Shown: piece by piece, positions 1 to 12,421 of the stretch | Layout: every line of letters begins with the position of its first letter | Position numbering within the stretch: position 1 is the first letter of the stretch | Source: Calliopsis andreniformis | Taxonomy: Eukaryota; Arthropoda; Insecta; Hymenoptera; Andrenidae | Direction of reading: 5' to 3' | Assembly: GCF_051401765.1 (NCBI RefSeq) | Contig: NW_027480440.1 | Coordinates: forward strand, 5,084,001-5,148,000 | Length of the DNA: 64,000 nt | Program-made: the position numbers and the translations under genes | The notes under the pieces: model-generated | What the model was told of the DNA's origin: nothing | Databases searched by the model: none | The model's input: the letters and a program-made list of their open reading frames with translations, nothing else

Positions 1-1857
1 TCCTCAATCCTCAATCTTCAATCCTCAATACTCAATCTTCAATCCTCAATCCTCAATCCTCAATCCTCAATCTACAATCCTCAATACTCTATCTTCAATC
101 CTCAATCCTCAATCCTCAATCCTCAATCCTCAATCCTCAGTCATCAATCCTCAATCCCCAATCCTCAATCCTCATTCTTCAATCCTCAATCCTCAATCCT
201 CAATCTGCAATCCTCAATACTCAATCCTCAATCCTCAATCCTCAATACTCAATCTTCAATCCTCAATACTCAATCTTCAATCCTCAATCCTCAATTCTCA
301 ATCCTCAGTCCTCAATCCTCAATCCTCAGTCATCAATCCTCAATCCTCAATCCTCAATCCTCAATCCTCAATCCTCAATCCTCAATACTCAATCTTCAGT
401 CTTCAATCCTCAGTCCTCAATCTTCAATCCTCAATCCTCAATCCTCAATCCTCAATCCTCAGTCATCAATCCTCAATCCCCAACCCTCAATCCTCATTCT
501 CCAATCCTCAATCCCCAATCCTCAATCTGCAATCCTCAATACTCAATCCTCAATCCTCAATCGTCAATCATCAATCCCCAATCCTCTATCATCAATCCTC
601 AATCCTCAATCCTCAATCCTCAATCCTCAATCCTCAATCCTCAATCCTCAATCCTCAATACTCAATCTTCAGTCTTCAATCCTCAGTCCTCAATCTTCAA
701 TCCTCAATCCTCAATCCTCAATCTTCAATCCTCAATACTCAATCTTCAATCCCCATTCCTCAATCCTCGATCTTCAATCCTCAGTCATCAATCCTCAATC
801 TTCAATACTCAATCCTCAATCCTCAATCCTCAATCGTCAATCCTCAATCCTCATACCTCAAACCTCAATCCTCAATCTTGAATCCTCAATACTCAATCTT
901 CAATCCTCAATCCCCAATCCTGAAATCCACAGTCCTCAATATTCAACACACAACCCTCAACCTTCAATCCTCAATACTCAACCATCAATCCTCAATTCTC
1001 AATACTCAATAGAATATCCTGAATTCTCAGCTTTGAATACTCAATCCTCAATCTTCAATCTTCAAGTCTCCATCCACAAACATCTATTCTCATCACTCAA
1101 CCCCCAACACTCAGTCCTCAATCTTCAATCCTCAATCCTCAAACCTCAATCTTCAATCCTCAATACTCAATCTTCAATCCCCAATCCTCAATCCTCGATC
1201 TTCAATCCTCAGTCATCAATCCTCAATCTTCAATACTCAATCCTCAATACTCAATCCTCAGTCTTCAGTCTTCAATCTTCAATACTCAATCCTCAATCCT
1301 AAAATCCTCAATCCTCAATATTCAACACACAACCCTCAACCACGAATCCTCAGTACTCAACCACCAATGCACAATTCTCAATACTCAATAGAATATCCTG
1401 AATTCTCAGCTTTGAATACTCAATCCTCAATCTTCAATCTTCAAGTCTCCATCCACAAACATCTATTCTCATCACTCAACCATCAACACTCAGTCCTCAA
1501 TCTTCAATCCTCAATCCTCAATCCTCAATCCTCAATCTTCATTCCTCAATACTCAATGTTCAATCCTCAATCCTCAATCCTCAATCCTCAATCTACAATC
1601 CTCAATACTCTATCTTCAATCCTCAATCCTCAATCCTCAATCCTCAATCCTCAATCCTCAGTCATCAATCCTCAATCCCCAATCCTCAATCCTCATTCTT
1701 CAATCATCAATCCTCAATCCTCAATCTGCAATCCTCAATACTCAATCCTCAATCCTCAATCCTCAATACTCAATCTTCAATCCTAAATACTCAATCTTCA
1801 ATCCTCAATCCTCAATTCTCAATCCTCAGTCCTCAATCCTCAATCCTCAGTCCTCAA
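1..1857. repeat. Segmental duplicate P, copy 1 (partner 23526-25382)
   Basis: From the first base this matches 23526-25382 at a constant offset of 23525 bp with very few differences, for example CAGTCATC near 140 against CAGACATC near 23665. The left 804 bp also match 4152-4955, and 332 to about 880 match 25378 to about 25926 (offset 25046). A1 anchors lie at 1012 and 1391, 379 bp apart (54 heptamers plus one base from an 8-bp unit). The similarity to 23526-25382 stops near 1857, which is also where similarity to the 2788-bp unit begins, so this is a duplication breakpoint. Confidence 0.85.
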
Positions 1858-4800
1858 TGCTCATTCCTCAATCCTAAATCCTCAGTCCTCAATGCTCAAT
1901 CCTCAATCCTCAATCCTCAGTCATCAATCCTCAATCCTCAATCCTCAATCCTCATTCTTCAATCCTTAGTCCTCAATCCTCAATCCTCAATCCTCAATCC
2001 TCAATCCTCAATCCTCAATCCTCAGTCATCAATCCTCAATCCTCAATCCTCAATCCTCATTCTTCAATCCTTAATCCTCAATCCTCAATCTGCAATCCTC
2101 AATACTCAATCCTCAATCCTCAATCCTCAAACCTCAATCCTCAATCCTCTGTCATCAATCCTCAATCCTCAATCCTCAATCCTCAATCCTCAATCCTCAA
2201 TCGTCAATCATCAATCCCCAGTCCTGTATCATCACTCCTCAATCCTCAATCCTCTATATTCAACACACAACCCTCAACCTTCAATCCTCAATACTCAACC
2301 ATCAATCCTCAATTCTCAATACTCAATAGAATATCCTGAATTCTCAGTTTTCAATACTCAATCCTCAATCTTCTATCTTCAAGTCTCCATCTACAAACAT
2401 CAATACTCATTACTCAACCCTCAACACTCAGTCCTCAATCTTCAATCCTCAATCCTAAATACTCAATCCTCAGTCCTCAGTCCTCATTCTTCAATACCCA
2501 ATCCTCAATCCTAAAATCCTCAATCCTCAATATTCAACACACAACCTCAACCACCAATCCTCAGTACACAACCATCAATGCTCAATTCTCAATACTCAAT
2601 AGAATATCCTGAATTCTCAGCTTTGAATACTCAATCCTCAATCTTCAATCTTCAAGTCTCCATCCACAAACATCTATTCTCATCACTCAACCCTCAACAC
2701 TCAGTCCTCAATCTTCTATCCTCAATCCTCAATCCTGAAATCCTCAATCCTCAATATTCAACACACAACCCTCAACCTTCAATCCTCAATACTCAACCAT
2801 CAATCCTCAATTCTCAATACTCAATAGAATATCCTGAATTCTCAGTTTTCAATACTCAATCCTCAATCTTCTAACTTCAAGTCTCCATCCACAAACATCA
2901 ATACTCATCACTCAACCCTCAACACTCAGTCCTCAATCTTCAATCCTCAATCCTCAATACTCAATCCTCAGTCCTCAGTCCTCAATCTTCAATACTCAAT
3001 CCTCAATCCTAAAATCCTCAATCCTCAAAATTCAACACACAACCCTCAACCACCAATCCTCAGTACTCAACCATCAATGCTCAATTCTCAATACTCAATA
3101 GAATATCCTGAATTCTCAGTTTTCAATACTCAATCCTCAATCTTCTATCTTCAAGTCTCCATCTACAAACATCAATACTCATCACTCAACCCTCAACACT
3201 CAGTCCTCAATCTTCAATCCTCAATCCTCAATACTCAATCCTCAGTCCTCAGTCCTCAATCTTCAATACTCAATCCTCAATCCTAAAATCCTCAATACTC
3301 AATCCTCAGTCCTCAGTCCTCAATCTTCAATACTCAATCCTCAATCCTAAAATCCTCAATCCTCAATATTCAACACACAACCTCAACCACCAATCCTCAG
3401 TACACAACCATCAATGCTCAATTCTCAATACTCAATAGAATATCCTGAATTCTCAGCTTTGAATACTCAATCCTCAATCTTCAAACTTCAAGACTCCATC
3501 CACAAACATCTATTCTCATCACTCAACCCTCAACACTCAGTCCTCAATCCTGAAATCCTCAATCCTCAATATTCAACACACAGCCCTCAACCTTCAATCC
3601 TCAATACTCAACCATCAATCCTCAATTCTCAATACTCAATAGAATATCCTGAATTCTCAGTTTTCAATACTCAATCCTCAATCTTCTATCTTCAAGTCTC
3701 CATCCACGAACATCAATACTCATCACTCAACCCTCAACACTCAGTCCTCAATCTTCAATCCTCAATCCTCAAACCTCAATCTTCAATCCTCAATACTCAA
3801 TCTTCAATCCCCAATCCTCAATCCTCGATCTTCAATCCTCAGTCATCAATCCTCAATCTTCAATACTCAATCCTCAATACTCAATCCTCAGTCTTCAGTC
3901 CTCAATCTTCAATACTCAATCCTCAATCCTAAAATCCTCAATCCTCAATATTCAACACACAACCCTCAACCACGAATCCTCAGTACTCAACCATCAATGC
4001 TCAATTCTCAATACTCAATAGAATATCCTGAATTCTCAGCTTTGAATACTCAATCCTCAATCTTCAATCTTCAAGTCTCCATCCACAAACATCTATTCTC
4101 ATCACTCAACCATCAACACTCAGTCCTCAATCTTCAATCCTCAATCCTCAATCCTCAATCCTCAATCTTCAATCCTCAATACTCAATCTTCAATCCTCAA
4201 TCCTCAATCCTCAATCCTCAATCTACAATCCTCAATACTCTATCTTCAATCCTCAATCCTCAATCCTCAATCCTCAATCCTCAATCCTCAGTCATCAATC
4301 CTCAATCCCCAATCCTCAATCCTCATTCTTCAATCCTCAATCCTCAATCCTCAATCTGCAATCCTCAATACTCAATCCTCAATCCTCAATCCTCAATACT
4401 CAATCTTCAATCCTCAATACTCAATCTTCAATCCTCAATCCTCAATTCTCAATCCTCAGTCCTCAATCCTCAATCCTCAGTCATCAATCCTCAATCCTCA
4501 ATCCTCAATCCTCAATCCTCAATCCTCAATCCTCAATACTCAATCTTCAGTCTTCAATCCTCAGTCCTCAATCTTCAATCCTCAATCCTCAATCCTCAAT
4601 CCTCAATCCTCAGTCATCAATCCTCAATCCCCAACCCTCAATCCTCATTCTCCAATCCTCAATCCCCAATCCTCAATCTGCAATCCTCAATACTCAATCC
4701 TCAATCCTCAATCGTCAATCATCAATCCCCAATCCTCTATCATCAATCCTCAATCCTCAATCCTCAATCCTCAATCCTCAATCCTCAATCCTCAATCCTC

Positions 4801-4955
4801 AATCCTCAATACTCAATCTTCAGTCTTCAATCCTCAGTCCTCAATCTTCAATCCTCAATCCTCAATCCTCAATCTTCAATCCTCAATACTCAATCTTCAA
4901 TCCCCATTCCTCAATCCTCGATCTTCAATCCTCAGTCATCAATCCTCAATCTTCA
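1855..4955. repeat. Segmental duplicate Q, copy 1, rich in A anchors
   Basis: This segment matches 21229-24329 at offset 19374. Its first 1.9 kb (1855 to about 3751) also match 18441-20337 at offset 16586. Anchors: A2 2329, A1 2602, A2 2827, A2 3101, A1 3438, A2 3642, A1 4021. Their spacings (273, 225, 274, 337, 204, 379) recur in the partner copies. All spacings are multiples of seven once 8-bp units (TAAAATCC or TGAAATCC) and one 6-bp unit (ACAACC) are counted. From 4152 to 4955 there is also homology to the start of the window. Confidence 0.85.
3010..3210. repeat. Exemplar of the A anchor module
   Basis: The module opens with the 8-bp unit TAAAATCC at 3010-3017. It continues through a diverged stretch with TTCAACACACAACCC and TCAACCATCAATGC to the anchor AATAGAATATCCTGAATTC around 3098-3116. 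It ends with CAGTTTTCAATAC (subtype A2), TCAAGTCTCCATC, ACAAACATC and TCAACACTCAGTCC. Read in sevens, the module stays in register with the flanking satellite apart from the single extra base. The A1 subtype has CAGCTTTGAATAC instead and usually TCTATTCTCATC further on. Each A anchor normally carries an EcoRI hexamer, GAATTC. Confidence 0.85.
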
Positions 4956-5160
4956 ATCTTCAATCCTCAATCCTCGATCCTCAATTCTCAATTCTCAATC
5001 CTCAATCTTCAATCTTCAATCCTCCATACTCAATCTTCAATCCTCAATCCTCAATTCTCAATTCTCAATCCTCAATCCTCAGTCATCAATCCTCAATCCC
5101 CAACCCTCAATCCTCATTCTCCAATCCTCAATCCCCAATCCTCAATCTGCAATCTTCAAA
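4956..5160. repeat. Diverged heptamer array right of segment Q
   Basis: Similarity to 24330 onward stops near 4956, where the two copies differ by TCAATCTTCAATCTT against TCAATCTTCAATACT. The stretch then runs as ordinary heptamers without an anchor, with several TCAATTC and TCAATCT variants. It includes a short reprise of a phrase also found near 480-530 (CAACCCTCAATCCTCATTC). I see nothing else in it. Confidence 0.7.
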
Positions 5161-6056
5161 TCTCTATCCACAAACATCAATTCTCACCACCCAACCCTTA
5201 ACACTCAGTCCCCAATCCTCAATATTCAATCCTCAATCCCCAATCCTCAATACACAATCCTCAACATTCAATCCTCAATACTCAATCTTCAATCCTCAAT
5301 CCTCAATCCTCAATTCTCAATTCTCAATCCTCAATCTTCAATCTTCAATCCTCCGTACTCAATCTTCAATCCTCAATCCTCAATCCTCAATCCTCAGTCC
5401 TCAAACCTCAATTCTGAATCCTCAATCCTGAATCTTCCATCTTCAGCCCTCAGTCCTCAACAATCAGTTGTCAATCCTCACTCCTGAATAGAATATCCTC
5501 AATTCACAGTTTTCAATACTCAATACTCAATCTGCAATCTTCCAACCTCTATCCACAAACATCAATTTTCATCACTCAACCCTCAACACTCAGTCCCCAA
5601 TCCTCAATATTCAATCCTCAATCCCCAATCCTCAATACACAATCCTCAACATTCAATCCTCAATACTCAATCTTCAATCCTCAATCCTCAATCCTCAATT
5701 CTCAATTCTCAATCCTCAATCTTCAATCTTCAATCCTCCATACTCAATCTTCAATCCTCAATCCTCAATCCTCAACCCTCAATCCTCATTCTTCAATCCT
5801 CACTACCCAATCCCCAACCTTCAATCCTCAATCCTCAATCCTCAATCCTCAGTCCTCAAACCTCAATTCTGAATCCTCAATCCTGAATCTTCCATCTTCA
5901 GCCCTCAGTCCTCAACAATCAGTTGTCAATCCTCACTCCTGAATAGAATATCCTCAATTCACAGTTTTCAATACTCAATACTCAATCTGCAATCTTCCAA
6001 CCTCTATCCACAAACATCAATTTTCATCACTCAACCCTCAACACTCAGTCCTCAAT
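5160..6056. repeat. Local tandem duplication with two B anchors
   Basis: Two B anchors lie at 5491 and 5946, exactly 455 bp (65 heptamers) apart. Both have the same left flank (CAATCAGTTGTCAATCC and an unusual CACTCCTGAATAG) and the same right flank (CTTCCAACCTCTATCCAC). A phrase after CACTCAGTCCCC recurs with an offset of 385 bp (5206 against 5591). The second copy therefore carries about 70 bp (ten heptamers) more between the shared parts, round 5770-5840. This is a recent local duplication with an in-register indel. Confidence 0.75.
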
Positions 6057-7380
6057 GTTCAATCCTTAATCCTCAATTCTCAATCTTCGATCCTCAATAC
6101 TGGATCTTCAATCCTCAATCCTCAATCCTCAATCCTCAATCCTCAATCCTTAATCCTCTATCTTCAATCCTCAGTCCCCAATCCTCAATCTTCAATCCTC
6201 AATCCTCATCCTCAATTCTGAATTCTCAATCCTCAATCCTCAATCCTCAATCTTCAATCCTCAGTAATCAATCTCCAATCCTAGATCCCCAATCCCCAAT
6301 CCTCAATCCTTAATCCTCAATCTTCAATCTTCAATCCCCAGTCCTCAACCTTAAATCCTCAATGCTCAATCCTCAATCCTCAATCCTCAGTCCTCAATCC
6401 TCAATCCTCAATCCGCAATCCTCAATCTTCAATCCTCAATACCCAATCTTCAATCCTAAAGCCTCAGTCCTGAAATCCTCAATCCTCAATGTTCAACACA
6501 CAACCCTCAACCTTCAATCCTCAATACTCAACCATCAATCCTCAATTCTCAACACTCAATCATCAGTCTTCAATCCTCAACACTCAATCTTCAATCCTCA
6601 ATCCTCAGTCTTCAATCCTCAATACTCAATCTTCAATACTCAATCCTCAATCCTCGATCCTCAATCTTCAATCCTCAATCCTCGATCCTCAATTCTCAAT
6701 CCTCAATCCTCAATCCTCACACCTCAAACATCAATACTCAACCCTCAGTCCTCGTCCTCAATCCACAACCCTCAATCCTCAATACTCAATCTTCAATCCT
6801 CAATCCTCAATCCTCAATCCTCAATCCTCAATCCTCAGTCCTCAAACCTCAATCCTGAATCCTCAATACTGAATCCTCATTCTTCAGTCCTCAGTCCTCA
6901 ACAATCAGTTGTCAATCCTCAATCCTCAGTAGAATATCCTCAATTCACAGTTTTCAATACTCAATCCCCATTCTTCAATCTTCAAATCTCAATCCACAAA
7001 CATCAATTCTCATCACACAAACCTCAACACTCAGTCCTCAATCTTCAATCCTCAATCCTCAATCCTCAATCTTCAATCCTCAATACACAATTTCCAATCC
7101 TCAATCCTCAATTCTCAATCCTCAATCCTCAATCCTCAATCCTTAATCCTCAATCTTCATTCCTCAGTCCACAATCCTCAACCTTCAATCCTCAATCCTC
7201 AATCCTCATCCTCAATCCTCAATCTTCAATCTTCAATCCTCAATACTCAATCTTCTATCCTCAATCCTGTATCCTAAAACCTCAATTCTGAATCCTCAAT
7301 CCTGAATCCACAATCTTCAATCCTCAGACCTCAACCATCAAAGCTCAATTCTAAATACTCAACAGAATATCCTGAATTCT
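6057..7380. repeat. Heptamer array with a B anchor and a degenerate X module
   Basis: B anchor at 6932 (left flank CAATCAGTTGTCAATCC, right flank CAATTCACAGTTTTC) and a hybrid anchor at 7365 (CAGAATATCCTGAATTC). Around 6268-6310 is a degenerate X module reading AATCTCCAATCCTAGATCCC, related to the TCTAGAATCCTAGA modules found further right. 6-bp units (TCGTCC, TCATCC) occur near 6750 and 7205. It matches no other long segment of the window as closely as its neighbours match theirs, so it may be an older or less recently homogenised part. Confidence 0.65.
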
Positions 7381-8929
7381 CAGTTTTCAATGCTCAATCC
7401 CCAATCTTCAATCTTCAAATCCCAATCCACAAACATCAATTCTCATCACTCAACCCTCAACACTCTGTCCTCAATCTTCAATCCTCAATCCTCAATCCTC
7501 AATCGTCAATCCTCAATCGCCAATCTTCTATCATCAATCCTCAATCCTCAATCACAAATCCTCAATCCTCAATCCTCAATCTTAAATCCTCAATACTCAA
7601 TCTTCTATCTTCAATACTCAATCCTCAATCCTCAATCCTCAATCCGCAATCCTCAATCTTCAATCCTCAATACTCAACCATCAATCCTCAATTCTCAATA
7701 CTCAATCGTCAGTCTTCAATCCTCAACAATCAATCTTCAATCGTCAATCCTCAATCTTCAATCCTCAACACTTAATCTTCAATCCTCAATCCCCAATCCT
7801 CAATCCTCAATCCTCAATCTTCAATCCTCAATACCCAATCCACAATCTTCAATCCTCAATCCTCAGTCCTCAATCCGCAGTCCTAAGTCCTCAAACATCA
7901 ATCCTCAACCGTCTGCCCTCATCCTCAATCCTCAATCCTTAATCCTTAATCCTCAATCCTCAATCCTCAATCTTCAACCTTCAATCCTCAATACTCAATC
8001 TTCAATCCTCAATCCGCAGTCCTCAAACCTCAATTCTGAATCCTCAATCCTGAAACCTCAACCTTCAGCCCACAGTCCTCAACAATCAGTTGTCAATGCT
8101 CAATCCTTAATCCTCAATTCCCAATCTTCGATCCTCAATACTGAATCTTCAATCCTCAATCCTCAATCCTCAATCCTCAATCCTCAATCCTCAATCCTCA
8201 ATCCGCAATCCTCAATCTTCAATCCTCAATACTCAATCTTCAATCCTCAATCCTCAATTCTCAATCCTCAGTCCTCAATCCTCAATCCTCAGTCCTCAAT
8301 CCTCAATGCTCAATCCTCAAACCTCAATCCTCAACCGTCAGTCCTCGTCCTCAATCCTCAACCCTCAATCCTCAGTCCTCAATCTTCAATCATCAATACT
8401 CAATCTTCAATCCTCAAGTCTCCATCCACAAACATCAATTCTCATCTCTCAACCCTCAACCCTCAGTCCTCAATCTTCAATCCTCAATCCTCAATGCTCA
8501 ATCTACAATCCTCAATACTCTATCTGCAATCCTCAATCCTCAATCCTCAATCCTCAATCCTCAATCCTCAGTCATCAATCCTCAATCCCCAATCCTCAAT
8601 CCTCATTCTTCAATCCTCAATCCTCAATCCTCAATCTGCAATCCTCAATCCTCAATCCTCAATCCTCAATCCTCAATCGTCAATCATCAATCCCCAGTCC
8701 TCTACCATCACTCGTCAATCCTCAATCCTCAATCCTCAATCCTCAATCCTCAATCTTCAATCCTCAATACTCAATCTTCAGTCTTCAATCCTCAATCCTC
8801 AATCTTCAATCCTCAATACTCAATCCACAATCCTCAATCCTCAGTCCTCAAACCTCAATTCCGAATCCTCAATCCTGAATCCTCAATCTTCATCCCTCAG
8901 TCCGCAACAATCAATTGTCATTCGTCAAT
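7381..8929. repeat. Anchor-poor heptamer array with an anchor-deleted B module
   Basis: No anchor core lies between 7365 and 8938. At 8060-8097 the B left flank (CCTCAACAATCAGTTGTCAAT) is followed directly by GCTCAATCCTTAATCC, a phrase that in the intact module lies 126 bp further on, at 6057. Exactly 18 heptamers including the anchor are missing. The stretch also holds the longest + strand open frame of the window (7390-9123, 577 codons), which is only the heptapeptide artefact of the repeat. Confidence 0.7.
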
Positions 8930-11900
8930 CCTCAATAGAACATCCTCAATTCACAGTTTACAATACTCAATCCCCAATCTTCAATCTTCAAATCTCGATC
9001 CACAAACATCAATTCACATCACTCAACCCTCAACACTCAGTCCTCAGTCTTCAATGCTCAATCCTCAACCCTCAATCGTCAATCCTCAATTCCCAATCCT
9101 CGATCATCAATCTTCAATCCTAAATCCTCAATCGTCAATCTTCAATCCTCAATCCTCAATCCTCAACCTTCAATCCTCAATACTCAATCTTCACTCCTCA
9201 ATCCACAATTCTCAATCCTCAATCCTCAATCCTCAGTCCTCAATCCTCAATCCTCAATCCTCAATTGTCATTCCTCAAACCTCAATCCTCAACCCTCAGT
9301 CCTCATTCCCAATTCTCAATTCTCAATCCTCAAACCTCAACTCTCAATCTTCTATCCTCAATAATCAATCTAGAATCCTAGATCCTCAATCCCCAATCCT
9401 CAATCCTTAATCCTCAATCTTCAATCCTCAATCCCCAGTCCTCAATCTTCAATCCTCAATGCTCAATCCTCAATCCTAAATCCTCAGTCCTCAATCCTCA
9501 ATCCTCAATCCTCAATCCTCAATCCTCAGTCATCAATCCTCAATCCTCAATCCTCAATCCACATTCTTCAATCCTTAATCCTCAATCCTCAATCCTCGAT
9601 CCTCAATCCTCAATCCTCAATCCTCAGTCATCAATGCTCAATCCTCAATCCTCAATCCTCAATCCTCAATCCTCAGTCATCAATCCTCAATCCTCAATCC
9701 TCAATCCTCAATCCTCAATCCTCAATCTTCAATCCTAAATACTTAATCTTCAGTCTTCAATCCGCAATCCTCAATCCTCAATCCTCAATCCGCAATCCTC
9801 AATCTTCAATCCTCAATACACAATCTTCAATACTCAGTCCTTAATCCTAAAATCCTCAATCCTCAATATTCAACACACAACCCTCAACCACCCATCCTCA
9901 GCACTCAACCATCAATGCTCAATTCTCAATACTCAATAGAATATCCTGAATTCTCAGCTTTGAATACTCAATCCTCAATCTTCAATCTTCAAGTCTCCAT
10001 CCACAAACATCTATTCTCATCACTCAACCCTCAACACTCAGTCCTCAATCTTCAATCCTCAATCCTCAATACTCAATCTTCAATCCTCAATACTCAATCT
10101 TCAATCCTCAATCCTCAATTCTCAGTCCTCAGTCCTCAATCCTCGATCCTCAGTCCTCAATCCTCAATCCTCAATACTCAAACCTCAATACTCAACCGTC
10201 AGTCCTCGTCCTCAATCCTCAACCCTCAATCCTCAGTCCTCAATCTTCAATCATCAATACTCAATCTTCAATCCTCAAGTCTCCATCCACAAACATCTAT
10301 TCTCATCACTCAACCCTCAACATTCAGTCCTGAATCTTCAGTCCTCAATCCTCCATCCTCAATCCTCAATCCTCAATCCTCAATCCTCAATCTTCAATCC
10401 TCAAAACTCAATCTTCAGTCTTCAATCCTCAATCCTCAATCCTCAATCCTCAATCCGCAATCCTCAATCTTCAATCCTCAATACTCAATCTTCAATCCTC
10501 AATCCTCAATCCTGAAATCCCTAATCCTCAATATTCAACACACAACCCTCGACCTTCAATCCTCAATACTCAACCATCACTCCTCAATTCTGAATACTCA
10601 ATAGAATATCCTGAATTCTCAGTTTTCAATACTCAATCCTCAATCTTCTATCTTCAAGTCTCCATCTGCAAACATCAATACTCATCACTCAACCCTCAAC
10701 ACTCAGTCCTCAATCTTCAATCCTCAATACTCAATACTCAATCCTCAGTCCTCAGTCCTCAATCTTCAATACTCAATCCTCAATCCTAAAATCCTCAATC
10801 CTCAATATTCAACACACAGCCCTCAACCACCAATCCTCAGTACTCAACCATCAATGCTCAATTCTCAATACTCAATAGAATATCCTGAATTCTCAGCTTT
10901 GAATACTAAATCCTCAACCTTCAATCTTCAAGTCTCCATCCACAAACATCTATTCTCATCACTCAACCCTCAACACTCAGTCCTCAATCTTCAATCCTCA
11001 GTCCTCAATCCTCAATCTTCAATCCTCAATACTCAATCTTCAATCCCCTATCCTCAATCCTCGATCTTCAATCCTCAGTCATCAATCCTCAATCTTCAAT
11101 ACTTAATCCTCAATCCTCAATCCTCAATCGTCAATCCTCGATCCTCATACCTCAAACCTCAATCCTCAACCCTCAGTCCTCATCCTCCATCCTCAATCCT
11201 CAATTCTCAATCCTCAATCCTCAATCTTCAATCCTCAATACTCAATCCACAATCCTCAATCCTCAGTCCTCAAACCTCAATTCCGTATCCTCAATCCTGA
11301 ATCCTCAATCTTCATCCCTCAGTCCGCAACAATCAATTGTCATTCCTCAATCCTCAATAGAATATCCTCAATTCACAGTTTTCAATACTCAATCCCCAAT
11401 CTTCAATCTTCAAATCTCAATCCACAAACATCAATTCACATCACTCAACCCTCAACACTCAGTCCTCAGTCTTCAATGCTCAATCCTCAACACTCAATCG
11501 TCAGTCCTCAATTCCCAATCCTCGATCATCAATCCTCAATCCTCAATCCTCAATCATCAATCTTCGATCCTCAATCCTCAATCCTCAATCTTCAATCCTC
11601 AATACTCAATCTTCAATCCTCAATCCACAATTCTCAATCCTCAATCCTCAATCCTCAGTCCTCAATCCTCAATCCTCAATCCTCAATCCTCAATTGTCAT
11701 TCCTCAAACCTCAATCCTCAACCCTCAGTCCTCGTCCCCAATTCTCAATTCTCAATCCTCAAACCTCAATTCCCAATCTTCTGTCCTCAATAATCAATCT
11801 AGAATCCTAGATCCTCAATCCCCAATCCTCAATCCTTAATCCTCAATCTTCAATCCTCAATCCCCAGGCCTCAATCGTCAATCCTCAATGCTCAATCCTC

Positions 11901-12421
11901 AATCCTAAATCCTCAATCCTCAATCCTCAATCCTCAGTCATCAATCCTCAATCCTCAATCCTCAATCCTCATTCTTCAATCCTTAGTCCTCAATCCTCAA
12001 TCCTCAATCCTCTATCCTCAATCCTCAATCCTCAATCCTCAGTCATCAATCCTCAATCCTCAATCCTCAATCCTCATTCTTCAATCCTTAATCCTCAATC
12101 CTCAATCTGCAATCCTCAATACTCAATCCTCAATCCTCAATCCTCAATCCTCAAACCTCAATCCTCAATCCTCAGTCATCAATCCTCAATCCTCAATCCT
12201 CAATCCTCAATCCTCAATCCTCAATCTTCAATCCTCAATACTCAATCTTCAATCCCCTATCCTCAATCCTCGATCTTCAATCCTCAGTTATCAATCCTCA
12301 ATCTTCAATACTCAATGCTCAATCCTTAATCCTCAATCCTCAATCTGCAATCCTCAATACTCAATCCTCAATCCTCAATCCTCAATCCTCAAACCTCAAT
12401 CCTCAATCCTCAGTCATCAAT
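8930..12421. repeat. 3492-bp higher-order unit, copy 1
   Basis: Matches 12422-15913 at a constant offset of 3492 bp. The first 250 bp are noticeably diverged; the rest is nearly identical, with point differences such as CATTCAGTCCTGAATC near 10335 against CATTCAGACCTGAATC near 13815. Anchors: B 8938, A1 9939, A2 10604, A1 10878, B 11360. X modules at 9369 and 11799. Left of about 8930 the similarity to the second copy is lost, which places the boundary just before the first B anchor. The exact unit ends are arbitrary for a tandem repeat. Confidence 0.88.
11301..11475. repeat. Exemplar of the B anchor module
   Basis: The left flank reads CAGTCCGCAACAATCAATTG and then TCATTCCTCAATCCTCAATAG. 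The anchor at 11360 is AATATCCTCAATTCACAG, which lacks GAATTC because the A-class TGAATTC is TCAATTC here. The right flank reads TTTTCAATAC, TCAATCCCCAATC, TCAAATCTCAATCCACAAAC, CACATCACTCAACC and TCAGTCCTCAGTC. The parallel order of words (CACAAACATC, CATCACTCAACC, CAACACTCAGTCC) in A and B shows that the two modules share an ancestor. Confidence 0.85.

Noticed and set aside
3010..3210. Anchor module as a decayed transposon inserted in the satellite
   Set aside because: The module remains in 7-bp register, has no inverted ends, target duplication or A-rich tail, and most of its sevens are one or two changes from TCAATCC.
5490..5950. Bacterial-style promoters, ribosome binding sites or terminators round the open frames
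   Set aside because: No AGGAGG-like sequence, no hairpin with a U-run and no spaced -35/-10 pair could be supported; A/T-rich words such as AGAATAT belong to the repeated anchors.
7390..9123. 577-codon open frame encoding an S/Q/N/I/L-rich repetitive protein
   Set aside because: The same heptapeptide is encoded in all three + frames by the TCAATCC repeat, overlapping frames elsewhere (for example 62069-62914 and 62362-62904) encode the same peptide, no start context or promoter is seen, and frames end at random variant units.
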